From Zanthoxylum bungeanum (Eukaryota > Streptophyta > Magnoliopsida > Sapindales > Rutaceae), in contig SKCR01034808.1 of NCBI GenBank assembly GCA_019454045.1, positions 89,469-153,468 on the forward strand: 64,000 bases of DNA, read 5' to 3'. This document shows, one piece after another, positions 44,368 through 56,821 of this stretch. A model generated the notes under the pieces. That model made no database searches. It worked only from the letters and a program-made list of their open reading frames with translations, and was not told where the DNA came from. A program made the position numbers and the translations under genes. How positions within the stretch are numbered: position 1 is the first letter of the stretch; every line of letters starts with the position of its first letter.

Positions 44368-46967
44368 TGATGGGGTTTTATGGCAGAATATCGGTAACGT
44401 AGCAGAATCGCGAAAAATCAAAATTTTCCGATTTCAAAATTTTTCTAGATCAATTAAATAAACTTATTTATTTAATTATCCAATTATCAAATTCTGAAAA
44501 ATTACACAAAAAATCACATTTCTTGGTAATTACGAATTGCCCCATAACTTTTTAAATTGATCATTTTAGTCCAAAAATTATCAAATATAATTTTGAATGA
44601 TTCTAAATGATTTCTAAAATTTTATTCAACACATCTAATACATCAAAATCAGATTTCACATAAATCCCCAATTTTTGAGTAATTGTCGTGAGCACCCCAA
44701 ATTTTCAAGTAATTGCATTTTGGTCCATTTTGTTCAAAACATGCCAAGATCAAATCCAATCAACCCAAAAATTTAAATGCATCATATTCATAACATAATA
44801 CATCACATATATGAAAATCCCCAAATTTGGAGCGGGTTATGAACCCTAATTTTTCAATTTCATCAAATTATCCAATTTCACCAAATTTACAAAATCCAAC
44901 ACTTTAATCCATTCAATACTTCACCAATCTAGCCTCACCACTTTGAAACAACTCTAGAACAATTCTAGGTCACCAAGGAGTGGCTTACCAACTCTAGAAT
45001 GACAACTTGATTTTCCAAAAATCAAAAGTAAAGCTTTGAAACCATTTGAAGCTTACTTACATGCATCAATCTTTCATCAAAGTTCATAACCAAAATAAAC
45101 ACAAACTATAAGAAGAGAGACAACACCAAAGCAACACAAAATGATGCTAAGCATGTTAGAAATAATTTTCATGTTGAAGACTTTGAAGAAAAACTTACGA
45201 AAATATTATTTTTCCAAGCTTTCTTCTTTAGGCCTTCAAGTTTTTCTCTCATCTTCTTTTATGTTTATTTGGTATATAATGAACTTGTTAAACCCTAAAA
45301 GATGAAACAAAATAATATATACCTTCACCAAAAAGCCCTTGGCCGAAAATTAGGTATATAAAATATCTAGATATTATTTTATTTCATTTAAAGTTACTTT
45401 AATCAACTTGCAAATTTTATCATTACACATTTAATGAAAATTCATAAGTCAACAAAAGCAACTTAAAAAATATAACAATTATATTTATAAAAGGGTGTTG
45501 GCCGAATTTCACATTTTGTAAAGGAAAAAGATATTTTCATTTTAAACAATTAATCAAATATCAAAAGAAGTCAAAACCATTTTGACAACCTCTTCCTTTA
45601 ATGTAAAGTCAAACATTTACACTTATAATCATTTCCTAACTTTATCATTTGGTGAGATATTTATATTTAATTATATTAATCATTTAACAATAAATAATTA
45701 AATAATTAATTAAATACAAATATCTCAAATATATGTATTATATTTACTTTAAATATCTCAATACATATATTAATGATATATGTCAAATACCTTTATTTGT
45801 AATTTATTAATGTGTATTTAATAATATCATATATTAAATACAAATACACATTAATTAGGAAATGATGGTTCGGTCCCCGTTGCATGCATTATTCGTTTAA
45901 CGTTTAAATGATTTATAAATAATCACAATTATTCATAAAGTTTGCCCTAGTGCTCTACGAGTATATTTCATTAGTGAGACTCTCTAGATTCAGGTATATC
46001 CGTCACAAAATCTAATTTCGTGTCCATAATTTACCCACCCGTAAATTATGACGACCACAGATAAACTAGCTGAATCATACAGGTCGAGGTCATTGCATAC
46101 ATATAATCCATCCATCACATGTATCCGATAATCCCAGAGATATAGATGTAAACGTCAAATCTCTATAGGTATTATCTCGTCGACGTTTCTATTAGCAATC
46201 TATAAATAACATTCGGAACTCACTTCCGAAGTATACTATGGCCATAGATTTAACTGATTGCTAATCACATATGGACTACCTATGCTCTGTACACAGAACT
46301 GATGGATCCTATCTTGACACACACATGATATCATGAGGATCGGTCCACACCCAATGAACATGCGAAGGTCTGATCTAAATAGACCGGTGACGTGACTGCC
46401 ATCTAAATGTGGAGGATGTCTCATACATCCACAATGGTATCTCAAGTCGAAGGACCACTATGCTACTCAACCCGAGAAGATTCTTATTAATGTTGGTGTA
46501 CTATCTATTAAGAATCTTCGGTGAGTCGTTCAATGTTTATCCACTATAAACACCTACACGTCTATACGAGTCTCCCCAGACTCATGATTCATTGGGATAA
46601 ACCATCGGACCAAGCCTCGATATACGACATGTACTGGTCTCAACGGATTTGACTAACCGACCCGTGTTAGTGAATCTTGACCAGGAATAGTATTGATAAT
46701 ATACATTTAGCAGTGACACTTTCCAATGTCAATTACAAACTAACTTTGTAATTGTGTACTGCATTATATATTATCGGGCCTTTGTCTAATATATACATAT
46801 CACTAAACCATATTTAGTTTCAATCTAATCGTAATCAGATCAAATACATATATAAAAACAAGAGGTGCAACCATAAATAAGTAATATTATGGAAAAATGG
46901 ATTGTTCGTATTCATGAATCAAACATAAATACGGAGCGGATTGGCGCTCTGAGCACCAACCCTAACA
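44368..46967 (-). repeat. TE-E 3' LTR (2600 bp)
   Basis: From TGATGGGG to CCCTAACA on the plus strand. Colinear with 51156-53753, with scattered substitutions and small indels. A 69-codon minus ORF (46236-46445) recurs at 53022-53231 simply because the LTR is duplicated. Confidence 0.93.
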
Positions 46968-49900
46968 ATTTCTCCCACTTGCTCTTGTTCCAATACACGG
47001 TATCATATACACATCTCAATGTGTATCGTATACTATTGGCTCTCAAAAGCTCACCTAGCAGTTAAGAGGAAGACAACAAGAATAGATCCGCTATAACATA
47101 TTGAGTTTGTCAGACAAACTCCATCGTTTCCCATAGACAACATCATTCATATTTTGTAGATACTAAATTATACATCAATATGACTCTGATGCTACATCAG
47201 TATTGTGCTACAGCTACTGAGTTGTCCAAGTATTTAGGGATCAAATCCAAAATACTATGAAAACAACCACAAGGACAACATCAATACAAAACTTCTAATT
47301 TATAAGGTCACTATGCAACTTCATAAGTCAATACTTCATAAGTTGCATCTAATTCCACTGAAACAGTAGAATCATGTGTGACACTCCCACTGCAACTTTC
47401 CGACTCTTTATGACGTAGACAATCTAGCGTCATAATTAGACCAAAAACTAATCTGACCCAAAAGATTATATACTAAATGCTCCATGAATTAAAAAACTCG
47501 TTCTTAATATCTCAAAGATCACAAAGAATATGTTTCAAGATCCATCATATGGTCTATAGGATATCAAAATAATTCGTAACAATTACGACTAAATCGATAT
47601 CTACAATCGTACATAATAAAGTATTAATTATGTCATCATCAAATGATACATAAGATTGATTAGACATTCTAATCAATATCTCTTTCGAAAAAAGGAATTA
47701 TCCTTTACGAAAGATGAATACTCTATATAAGACACACATTAACTGTCAAGCAGTTATACTAACTGTCATACAGATAGTCTTATTGTGTCATTTATTAGAT
47801 CATATCTAATGCACGAATAATAGGAGTATCTCACAAGTCTCTTAGTTTTATATCTTATATAAAATTTTATATCAAATATAACAGAGAGTACTCTCACTAC
47901 TTTCACGGAGTAAATAAGACTTATGTAAACCTTTTACCTCACAAACATCTCATTATTACTATAATAATGATAATGTTGTTAGGATATATAACACTAGAAA
48001 GTAATTTGTACGCTCCCACTAACCCTTCAATCACATATGTATTCTCTATACTTGACAAGATCAGACAATCTGACTGATGTCAAAAATAGAGAACACGGAT
48101 TTCCGGAAGACTTATCCGAGTCTACAATAGGCTTTATAAGCTAGCACACTAAACTGCAATCTCAGCAGAACACAAACTCTATGAACATTCCAGAACGAAC
48201 TCTTCAAATGAAGAAATCACAACTGATCTCTTATCTGAATAAGTCATTCAAAAAACGTCATTTTGCATTCTTTAGCTAAAATGTACTGTTTAATATCAAC
48301 ATTAACCAATATATCTTTAATTGTTCAATTAGTGTGACTAGAGACAAGTTTCATCAGAATCTATTATAGATTGCTGAGTATAACTTTTCTCACTGTCATA
48401 TTATAAAGGTCAAACCTTTAATAAGCTCACATTGCTTTTGCTGCGCAAACAATTAGCACAAAATTCATAATTAAATCTTAATCAAGTTCAAAACTTGATC
48501 GTAGTAAGCTATGAACAATCTTAGATCTATGGTTCAATGGTGAACTTCTAGAATCGATATCAAATATCGCTTCCATTATAAGTTATATGATAATTTTCTT
48601 CAATAAAAAACAACATAACCATTAAGTATCAATACTTGTAAATGATTATGTTATCCTATTGGACTTATACGGAAGATATATACGGGTTTTTTCATCTTAT
48701 TAATTACGTAGTTCCATTATAATTTATCATTCTCATATTTGACTTCAATAAGTCAAGTCTTTTCTAAAATGGTTAACATCTAATGTTACACACCAAGTAA
48801 TAAAACAATTTTATTACTTAGGATCGTAGGAAAGATATTCTATCAAATAGAATACAATATTCTATAAAATAGAATAAATGATAAACTTTTACTTATACCT
48901 CCAAGGTGTAAGTAATTTCCATTATATAACTATTATATAAAAGAAAGATTCAAATCTCAAACTTTTCAAGATTCGAATTTTCTACCTATACATATCATAT
49001 ATGTAACTATAGAAATTAATGATGCGTAAATTAAAAAGATGAACTAGTGTTACTGGAGCATCTCCCCAAGAGTATTGAAACTAATTCGATAACATTCAAT
49101 ATCAAATGAATAAAATCATATAAGATTCGACTGCTCCCACTACTCAATTCCATCAAGATGGAATCGTGGAAGAATAATATTGAATAAGAATCATATTCAC
49201 TGAATAACCTTAGAACTAATTGCTTTAAATTCATATGTTTGATCGTATCAAAGATCTTTGAACAGTTCAAAGACATGTAATGAATTTTAAGGATAGAGTT
49301 CTCAAAAACTTCAGATTGAATATATTTGAACAAGTCAAAAATGTTCAATCTACGTTTCATCAGAACAGATTGAAAGTTCTTGATACTTTCAAGACGTTCA
49401 ATATGTGTTCCTTCACAAACACGTAACTAAGTTATGACAATTCATAAACTAAGTTACGAAGTAAAGAAAACTATCTTAAGCAATTACAATTCATTAAACT
49501 ACATACATCTAATGTATCAGTTTAATAAATCTGGTGGTCCAATGACAAATCATTGGTTAAACGAGATTTTAATCACCTTCCCGAATACAATATTCATTAA
49601 ATGGATAAAGATAGTGGGTGTGATCTCATATCAAACCATCATTTACCATACGGAATAAGCATCCAATGCTTAAGTGATAAAATCTCATAAAGCACCGTTC
49701 TAAATTATTTACTTTACCGAATAATTTTTCTTAATGTTTATCTCTACGCCAATGACACTACTAGTTATATTTAAAATATATAACAACTGTTTATAAAGAA
49801 CAAGTAACTATCCAATAGTTGCAAGTTCTGATATCAAATATCAAAACAGTCATTAACTAATATTTTAAATAACTACACGGGAGATCTGGTATCCAATACC

Positions 49901-51155
49901 TATGGTTGTCGTATTCCGAAAATCGATATTTTCTATACACAACTATACACATCTCCTTTCTTTGGCTTTACTATTTGCCTTCAACTATTCACAACAATTG
50001 TAAATAATTGATTAGCAAATTGTGTCAGACACATTGCCTCTAAAGGTCATTAAAGCTAAGAAACACCATTACTAGATAAACAAATACCTAATGGGGCTTT
50101 CTTAATGTCTGTCAAGAATCTCGAGACATGAACTATTCAAGTCAATTCTTACCGCACAAGAAATTATTATCTCTAAAGTATTATATCCTAAAAGGGATAT
50201 CTATCTATATGTCTATCATGACTTAGAAACTAAGTCATTAACCATCGTGATTTTACAAGAAAATCGGAACAATAGTTCCCGATGGTTTAAACCAATCTAA
50301 TAATATCCTACTATATTAGTATCTAGAACCTATTCTAGAATAACTGCAACCAAGAGTCAAGTCAGAAACATATCAAAATATGTGTGCAGTGAATAAAAGT
50401 TCAATTCTATATAAACAATAGAATAAAGAAACAAACAAGCGGCACTTTCCATAATAATACACACTGCCCAAGTTATGGAATATTTTAAACTTAGCAGTGC
50501 CTCCCATTATTTTACGTAATACCGTAATCCCCAACGGAAAAACGTTAATTCAATAATTAAATCGAATTCATAATGGGAAGAGGACCCCATGAATATATTT
50601 CAGCTCACAACAGATGCACGGTCTTGCCTACATATATTCATCAGATAGACAACTCATTTGTCAATCACTCACCAATGACTCATGGGTTTCCGGTCCTGGT
50701 CGTTTCTTATTGTGACTGCTAAGGCAGGCCCACAAGGAGACGTACCAAGGTTAAACTCGTCAATGATAAACTCAAGCTACTTGCGTAACCCTGACAGCTA
50801 GGGCACGTTCAGGATTCCGCTTTTGCTTGAATTTATCTAGTATCTAAATATACATCCGGCATAAATAAATCTCTATCGGCTACACCCTCACAGTAGAGGC
50901 ACGATCTTGGATGTAGTCACGGAAAAATATATTAATAAACCAAATTGACAAGACGGACCAAGAAACAAGTATTCAAAATACTAGTTACTTTAAAACCTTA
51001 TTAAGCGGGGATATTCCATAAAGTGTCATACACTTTAATTTAATCAAATTAAATGAAAGCATGCATGTATCAAGTAAAGATAAAGAACAACCATTAGATT
51101 TTAAAGGGATAATCAAATTAAGGTGTCCAGAATCAGACTCGCTTTGATACCATTT
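46968..51155 (-). other. TE-E internal region, non-coding
   Basis: AT-rich, with a purine tract at 46968-46984 (minus) and the primer site at 51141-51152. Near the 5' side two similar phrases (CCCTGACAGCTAGGGCACG and CCCTCACAGTAGAGGCACG) lie about 100 bp apart (about 50788 and 50886). No gag, protease, integrase or reverse transcriptase motif was recognised on either strand. Confidence 0.7.
51141..51152 (-). promoter_or_regulatory. TE-E primer-binding site (initiator tRNA-Met type)
   Basis: Minus strand TGGTATCAAAGC, three bases after the 5' LTR. The common plant copia site is TGGTATCAGAGC, so there is one difference. Confidence 0.85.
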
Positions 51156-53753
51156 TGATGGGGTTTTATGGGGGAATATCGGTAACGTAGTGGAATCGCG
51201 GAAAATCAAAAATTTTCGATTTCAAAATTTTTCTCGGATCAATAAAAATAACTTATTTATTTAATTATCCAATTATCAAATTCTGAAAAATTACACAAGA
51301 AATCATATTTCTTGGTAATTACCGAATTGCCCCATAACTTTTTAAATTGATCATTTTAGTCCAAAAATTATCAAATATAATTTTGAATTATTCTAAATCA
51401 TTTCTAAAATTTTTTTCAACACATCTAATGCATCAAGATCAGATTTCACACAAATCCCCAATTTTTGAGTAATTGCCGTGAGCACCCCAAATTTTCAAGT
51501 AATTGCATTTTGGTCCATTTTGTTCAAAACATGCCAAGATCAAATCCAATCAACCCAAAAATTTACATGCATCATATTCATACCATAATACATCATATAT
51601 ATGAAAACCCCAAATTTGGAGTGGGTTATGAACCCTAATTTTTCAATTTCATCAAATTGTCCAATTTTCACAAATTTACAAAATCCAACACTTTAATCCA
51701 TTCAATACTTCACCAATCTAGCCTCACCACTTTGAAACAACTCTAGAACAATTCTAGGTAACCAAGGAGTGGGTTTAACAACTCTAGAATGACAACTTGA
51801 TTTTCCAAAAATCAAAAGAAAAGCTTTGAAACCATTTCAAGCTTACTTAACATGCATCAATCTTTCATTAAAGTTCACAACCAAAATAAACACAAACTAT
51901 AAGAAGAGAGACAACACCACGAAACACAAAATGATGCTAAGCATGTTAGAAATAATTTTCATGTTGAAGACTTTGAAGAAAACTTACAAAAACATGATTT
52001 TTCCAAGCTTTCTTCTTTAGGCCTTCAAGCTTTTCTCTCATCTTCTTTTATGTTTATTTGGTATCTAATGAAATTTTTAAACCCTAAAAGATGAAACAAA
52101 ACATATATACCTCACCAAAAGCCTTGGCCGGAAATTAGGTATATAAAATATCTAGATATTATTTTGTTTCATTTAAAGTTACTTTAATCAACTTGCAAAA
52201 TTTATCATTACACATTTAATGAAAATTCATAAGTCAACAAAAGCAACTTAAAAAATATAACAATTATATTTATAAGGGTGTTGGCCGAATTTCACATTTT
52301 GTAAAGGAAAAAGATATTTTCATTTTAAACAATTTAATCAAATATCAAAAGAAGTCAAAACCATTTTGACAACCTTTTCCTTTAATGTAAAGTCAAACAT
52401 TTACACTTATAATCATTTCTCACTTTATCATTTGGTGAGAATATTATATTTTAATTATATTAATCATTTAACAATTAAATAATTAAATAATTAATTAAAT
52501 ACAAATATCTCAAATATATGTATTATATTTACTTTAAATATCTCAAATACATATTTAATGATATATGTCAATACCTTTATTTGACAATTTTTAATGTGTA
52601 TTTAATATCATATATTAAATACAAATACACATTAATTAGAAATGGAAGACGGTTCGGCCCGTTTGCATGCATCTTTCGTTTAACGTTTAAAAATGATTTA
52701 TAAATAATCACAATTATTCATAAAAGTTGCCCTAGTGCTCTACGAGTATATTTCATTAGTGAGACTCTCTAGATTCATGTATATCCGTCACAAAATCTAA
52801 TTTCGTGTCCATAATCTACCTACCCGTAAATTATGACGACCACGAATAAACTAGCTGAATCATACAGGTCGAGGTCATTGCATACGTATAATCCCTCCGT
52901 CACAGGTATCCGGGTAATCCCAGAGATATAGATGTAAACGTCAAATCTCTATATGTATTATCCTGTCGACGTTTCTATTAGCAATCTATAAATAACATTC
53001 GGAACTCACTTCCGAAGTATACTATGGCCATAGATTTAACTGATTGCTAATCACATATGGACTACCTATGCTCTGTACACAGAACTGACGGATCCTATCT
53101 TGACACACACAGGATATCATGAGGATCGGTCCACACCCAACGAACATGCGGAGGTCTGATCTAAATAGATCGGTGACGTGACTGCCATCTAAATGTGGAG
53201 GATGTCTCATACATCCACAGTGGTATCTCAAGTCGAAGGAACACTATGCTACTCAACCCGAGAAGATTCTTATTGACGTTGGTGTACTATCTATTAAGAA
53301 TCTTCGGTGAGTTGTTCAATGTTTATCCACTATAAACAACCTACACGTCTATACGAGTCTCCTCAGACTCATGGTTCATTGGGATAAACCATCAGACCAA
53401 GTCTCGATATACGACATGTACTGGTCTCAACGATTTGACTAACCGACCCGTGTTAGTGAATCTTGACCAGGAACAATATTTGATAATATATTTAGCAGTG
53501 ACACTTCCCAATGTCAATTACAAACTAACTTTGTAACTGTGTACTGCATTATATATTATCGGGCATTTGTCTAATATATACATATCACTAAACCACATTT
53601 AGTTTCAATCTAATCGTAATCAGATCGAATACCTATATAAAAACAAGAGGTGCAACCATAAATAAGTAATATTATGGAAAAAAAAGATTATTTGTATTCA
53701 TGAATCAGACATAAATACGGAGCAGATTGGCGCTCTGAGTACCAACTCCAACA
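51156..53753 (-). repeat. TE-E 5' LTR (2598 bp)
   Basis: From TGATGGGG to CTCCAACA on the plus strand, next to the primer site and ending at the AGCTA duplication. Confidence 0.93.
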
Positions 53754-53759
53754 AGCTAC

Positions 53760-55214
53760 TCTGCCGGTTGATGATGAAAGTTCGAATTCTTCTGACATCC
53801 CTCACACTTCCGTGCCACCTTCATCCCATCTTGGTGATGGTCGGCCAGTAGAATCCATGTCTCAACGCCTTATACACAATGTATTGCCCCCCGACGTGAC
53901 TTCCACAAATGCCTCCGTGAATTTCTCTGAGCACGTAATCAGCCTCTTTTGCTGCGAGGTATCTCAAAAGCGGCACGGTATACCCTTTCCGGTATAATAC
54001 TCATTCTATCAAAATTTGGAGCTTCGGTACCTCAGCTTTCTTGCTTCCTTCCTGTCTTCAGACGTCTCCCCAGTCTCTAAGTATTTCTTGATTGGATCCA
54101 TCCACGAGGCCTCCTCTCCTACCTCTACTTCCATTACATCTGATTTACCAATACTTCTTTCCTCCAGACAAACCAAATGGATGGTTCTGGGCTTCTTCGA
54201 TTTAATGGAGGATGCCAACCGTGCTAACGAGTCTGTCTGGTGGTTACTTTCCTGACCGACCGGCTCGAACTGTACATTACCCATTTCTCCGGCCAACTTC
54301 TTTACCTTGGCCATATAGGCCGCCATATTAGGCTCTCTAGCCTGAAATTCACCCCTCAGCTGCTGGATGGCCAGCTGGGAGTTGCTCTTCACGATCACAT
54401 CTCGGATGCCCATTACCGTGCACAACCTCAATCCGGCCAAAATAGCCTCATACTCCGCTTCATTATTGGTGGCCTCGAAAGCAAATCTCAAGGCGTAAAT
54501 CATTTCTTCGCCTTCACTACTCCGTAAAAAGACGCCAGCCCCACAACCTTGCGAACTAACAGAACCGTCCACAGAAAATTCCCACCTGGTCTCTGAAATT
54601 CCTAAAATATGGGGCCTAGTAAACTCGGCCACAAAATCTGCTAGAGCCTGCCCTTTTACAGCTGCCCTCGGCAAATAAGATATGTCGTGCTCACTCAACT
54701 CCACCGAACACTTTACTAACCAGCCCGAGACCTCTGGCTTATATAGGATCTGCCTCATTGGGTGGTCGGTATATAAACCGGTAGGATGAGCTTGAAAGTA
54801 AGGTCGCAGCTTTCGGGCAGCCGTGACTAAGGACAGTGACACCAGTTCATGAACCAGATATCTTGTCTCTGCATCCAGCAGGGCTTTGCTAATGTAATAC
54901 ACCGGCCTTCGGATCTTATCGGCCTCCTGTACTAGTACTGAGCTCACAACATATTTAGAAACAACTAAATACAAGAACAAAGTCTCACCCGGGATCGATT
55001 TTGCCAAAAGCGGGGGTTTGGCTAAGTACTGCTTGAGCTGCATGAAGGATTCCTCGCATTCTGCCGTCCAGCTGACATCTTTCTTAATCTTCTTTACCAA
55101 CTTGAAAATTGGGTGACATTTTTCGGTTGCACGAGATATGAACCGGTTTAGTGCAGCCACTCGGCCCGTTAAGCTCTGCACCTCTTTGACTATCCTGGGA
55201 GATTTCAAATCCAT
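53760..55214 (-). pseudogene. TE-D RNase H, second RNase H and start of integrase
   Basis: A 401-codon minus frame (54009-55214) covers the Ty3 RNase H (RRPVYYISKALLDAETRYLV, AARKLRPYFQAHP, SGWLVKCSVELSEHDI) and then a second RNase H starting FSVDGSVSSQGCGAGVFL with NNEAEYEAILAGLRL. The pair places TE-D in the Tat group. A break near 54009 precedes the zinc-binding part of integrase, visible in a shifted frame up to the TE-E insertion (HHQPAE followed by TAG). The frame resumes at 44362. Confidence 0.87.
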
Positions 55215-55250
55215 AATTGCTTGGATTTTCTGCGGGTTAGCCTCTATTCC

Positions 55251-55508
55251 TCACGCACTTACCATGTACCACAGAAACTTTTCGGATGCTACACCGAACA
55301 CACACTTCTCTGGGTTCAGCCTCATGCCATACTTTCTCACCAACTCAAACGTTTCCGAGAGGTCGGCCAAATGACCCTCCAGTTCCATGGTCATCGTTAT
55401 CATGTCATTAACATACACTTGCATAGTTTTACCGATGATGGGCTTAAAGACTTTGCTTACCAACCTTTGAAATGTGGCCTCTGCATTCTTCAAGCCGAAA
55501 TACATCAC
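55251..55508 (-). pseudogene. TE-D reverse transcriptase, active-site segment
   Basis: Reads YFGLKNAEATFQRLVSKVF, then MQVYVNDMI and MRLNPEKCVFGVAS. The invariant YVDD-type motif is YVND: the first catalytic Asp has become Asn. The segment is bounded by stops on both sides (TAA before MYFGLKN, TGA before GIEANPQK). Confidence 0.88.
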
Positions 55509-55514
55509 TTTATA

Positions 55515-56700
55515 TCAATACAGTCCCCGATCTGTGATGAAAGTCATCTTCTCTTCGTCCCCGTGATGCATTTTTACCTGGTTATATCCCGAAAAGGCAT
55601 ACATGAAATTGAGCAGTCCATAACACGCAGTTGAATCCACCAGTTGATCTACTTTCGAGAGTGGGAAACTATCTTTTGGGCAAGCCTTATTAAGGTCGGA
55701 GAAGTCCACACACATCCTCCACTTCCCACTAGGTTTCTTTACTAAAACCACATTCGAGACCCACTTCGGGTATTTTACCTCTATGATGAATCCAGCCTTT
55801 AACAATCCCTCCACCTCGGCCGCTGCCGTCTCGCAGCGCTCCTGATTAAATATTTTTCTTTTTTTCTTGACCGTCTTGTGAGTCGGATCCACTGCCAAAT
55901 GGTGGCTGATGAACTTGGGGTCTATCCCGGATATGTCACTATGCCCCCAAGTAAAAATATCTGCATATCGCTCTAAAAGCATTAGGAGATCCTGCTTCAG
56001 GTTTTCTTCCAAACCCGCTCCTACCTTAACGACTTTCCCTTGGCCAAAGAGTTTCACTGACTCCAACTCTTCGGCTGCCCCCAATCGGGCAAACTTCGTG
56101 GATCGTGCATCTAGAGATTCGTCTGATTCCTCATCTTCCTCCCCCTTCATTCTTCTCTTCTTCCGACTACCATTCTCTATACAGAGAGTCTCTTTTGAAA
56201 CAGTGGTAAAGCAACTCCGGGCTACCTTTTTACTTCCACATACAATCCCGATCCCAGCCCGGGTGGGAAACTTCAGCTTCAAGTAATAACACGACATGTC
56301 GGCCTTCGTCTTCATCATGAAAGGTCGGCCCACAATGACCTGGTAATTGCTCATGCAGTCCACCACTGTAAAGTCTATCATGATTTTCCGGGTGCGTGGG
56401 GAAGTTCCGACTGTCATGGCTAACTGTATTCTGCCAAGAGGGATGACTGTTGCTCCCCCAAACCCGTACAAGGGTGTCCCATTCTGGGTCACTGCAATAT
56501 ATTCTATCCCCAATCCGTCCAGGGCTTCCTAGGAGATTATGTCGACCGCACTCCCTGGATCCACCAAAATCCTATCCACTTCAGCTCCTCCTATCACCGC
56601 CTTAATTATCAGCGCATCGTCATGCAGAAAACTCACCCTATGTGCATCCTCGTCGGTGACATTATAAGGATCGACTGATCTCTCTGTATGCTATAGGCCC
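55515..56700 (-). pseudogene. TE-D protease C-terminal part and reverse transcriptase fingers/palm
   Basis: Just above this frame the minus strand reads VDRILVDPGSAVDII followed by TAG, so the Asp-Thr-Gly of the aspartic protease is Asp-Pro-Gly. The 332-codon frame (56513-55515) then has VIVGRPFM (protease flap end). A Glu/Lys-rich linker follows, then AAEVEGLLKAGFIIEVKYPK, KWRMCVDFSDLNKACPKD and FSGYNQVKMH of reverse transcriptase. It ends in a stop after ITDRGLY. The protein would be the polyprotein core if intact. Confidence 0.87.
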
Positions 56701-56821
56701 GCCCCACCGACCTTACCTCCGATCCTCGGATCCTACAGTAATTCTTTCTTGACCGATTTGAGTCTCCGGCCAGTGTCATTCCACCGGCGATGGTATACAT
56801 CTATCTATGCCCTTGCCGCTG

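Larger units (their letters stand above)
44368..53753 (-). mobile_element. TE-E: copia-type LTR retrotransposon with 2.6-kb LTRs and no recognisable coding (LARD-like)
   Basis: Flanked by AGCTA (44363-44367 and 53754-53758) within TE-D integrase. LTRs are 44368-46967 (2600 bp) and 51156-53753 (2598 bp), differing by a few percent. On the minus strand TGGTATCAAAGC (51141-51152) sits three bases from the right LTR, matching the initiator-Met primer site of copia elements. AGTGGGAGAAAT abuts the left LTR as a purine tract. The 4.2-kb interior has no ORF above 109 codons and no copia domain that I recognise. With intact LTRs and priming sites but no proteins, it fits a large retrotransposon derivative moved in trans. 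Confidence 0.9.

Noticed and set aside
46236..46445. A 69-codon ORF 'conserved' with 53022-53231
   Set aside because: The two copies are the same position in the two LTRs of TE-E, so identity reflects LTR duplication, not selection on a protein.
49031..49360. A 109-codon minus-strand ORF inside TE-E as a possible retained gene
   Set aside because: No copia motif, composition like the surrounding AT-rich DNA, and no start context or neighbours to support it.
55909..56286. A 125-codon plus-strand ORF opposite TE-D pol
   Set aside because: Shadow of the protease-RT linker; a Ser/Pro-rich reverse complement of an acidic stretch.
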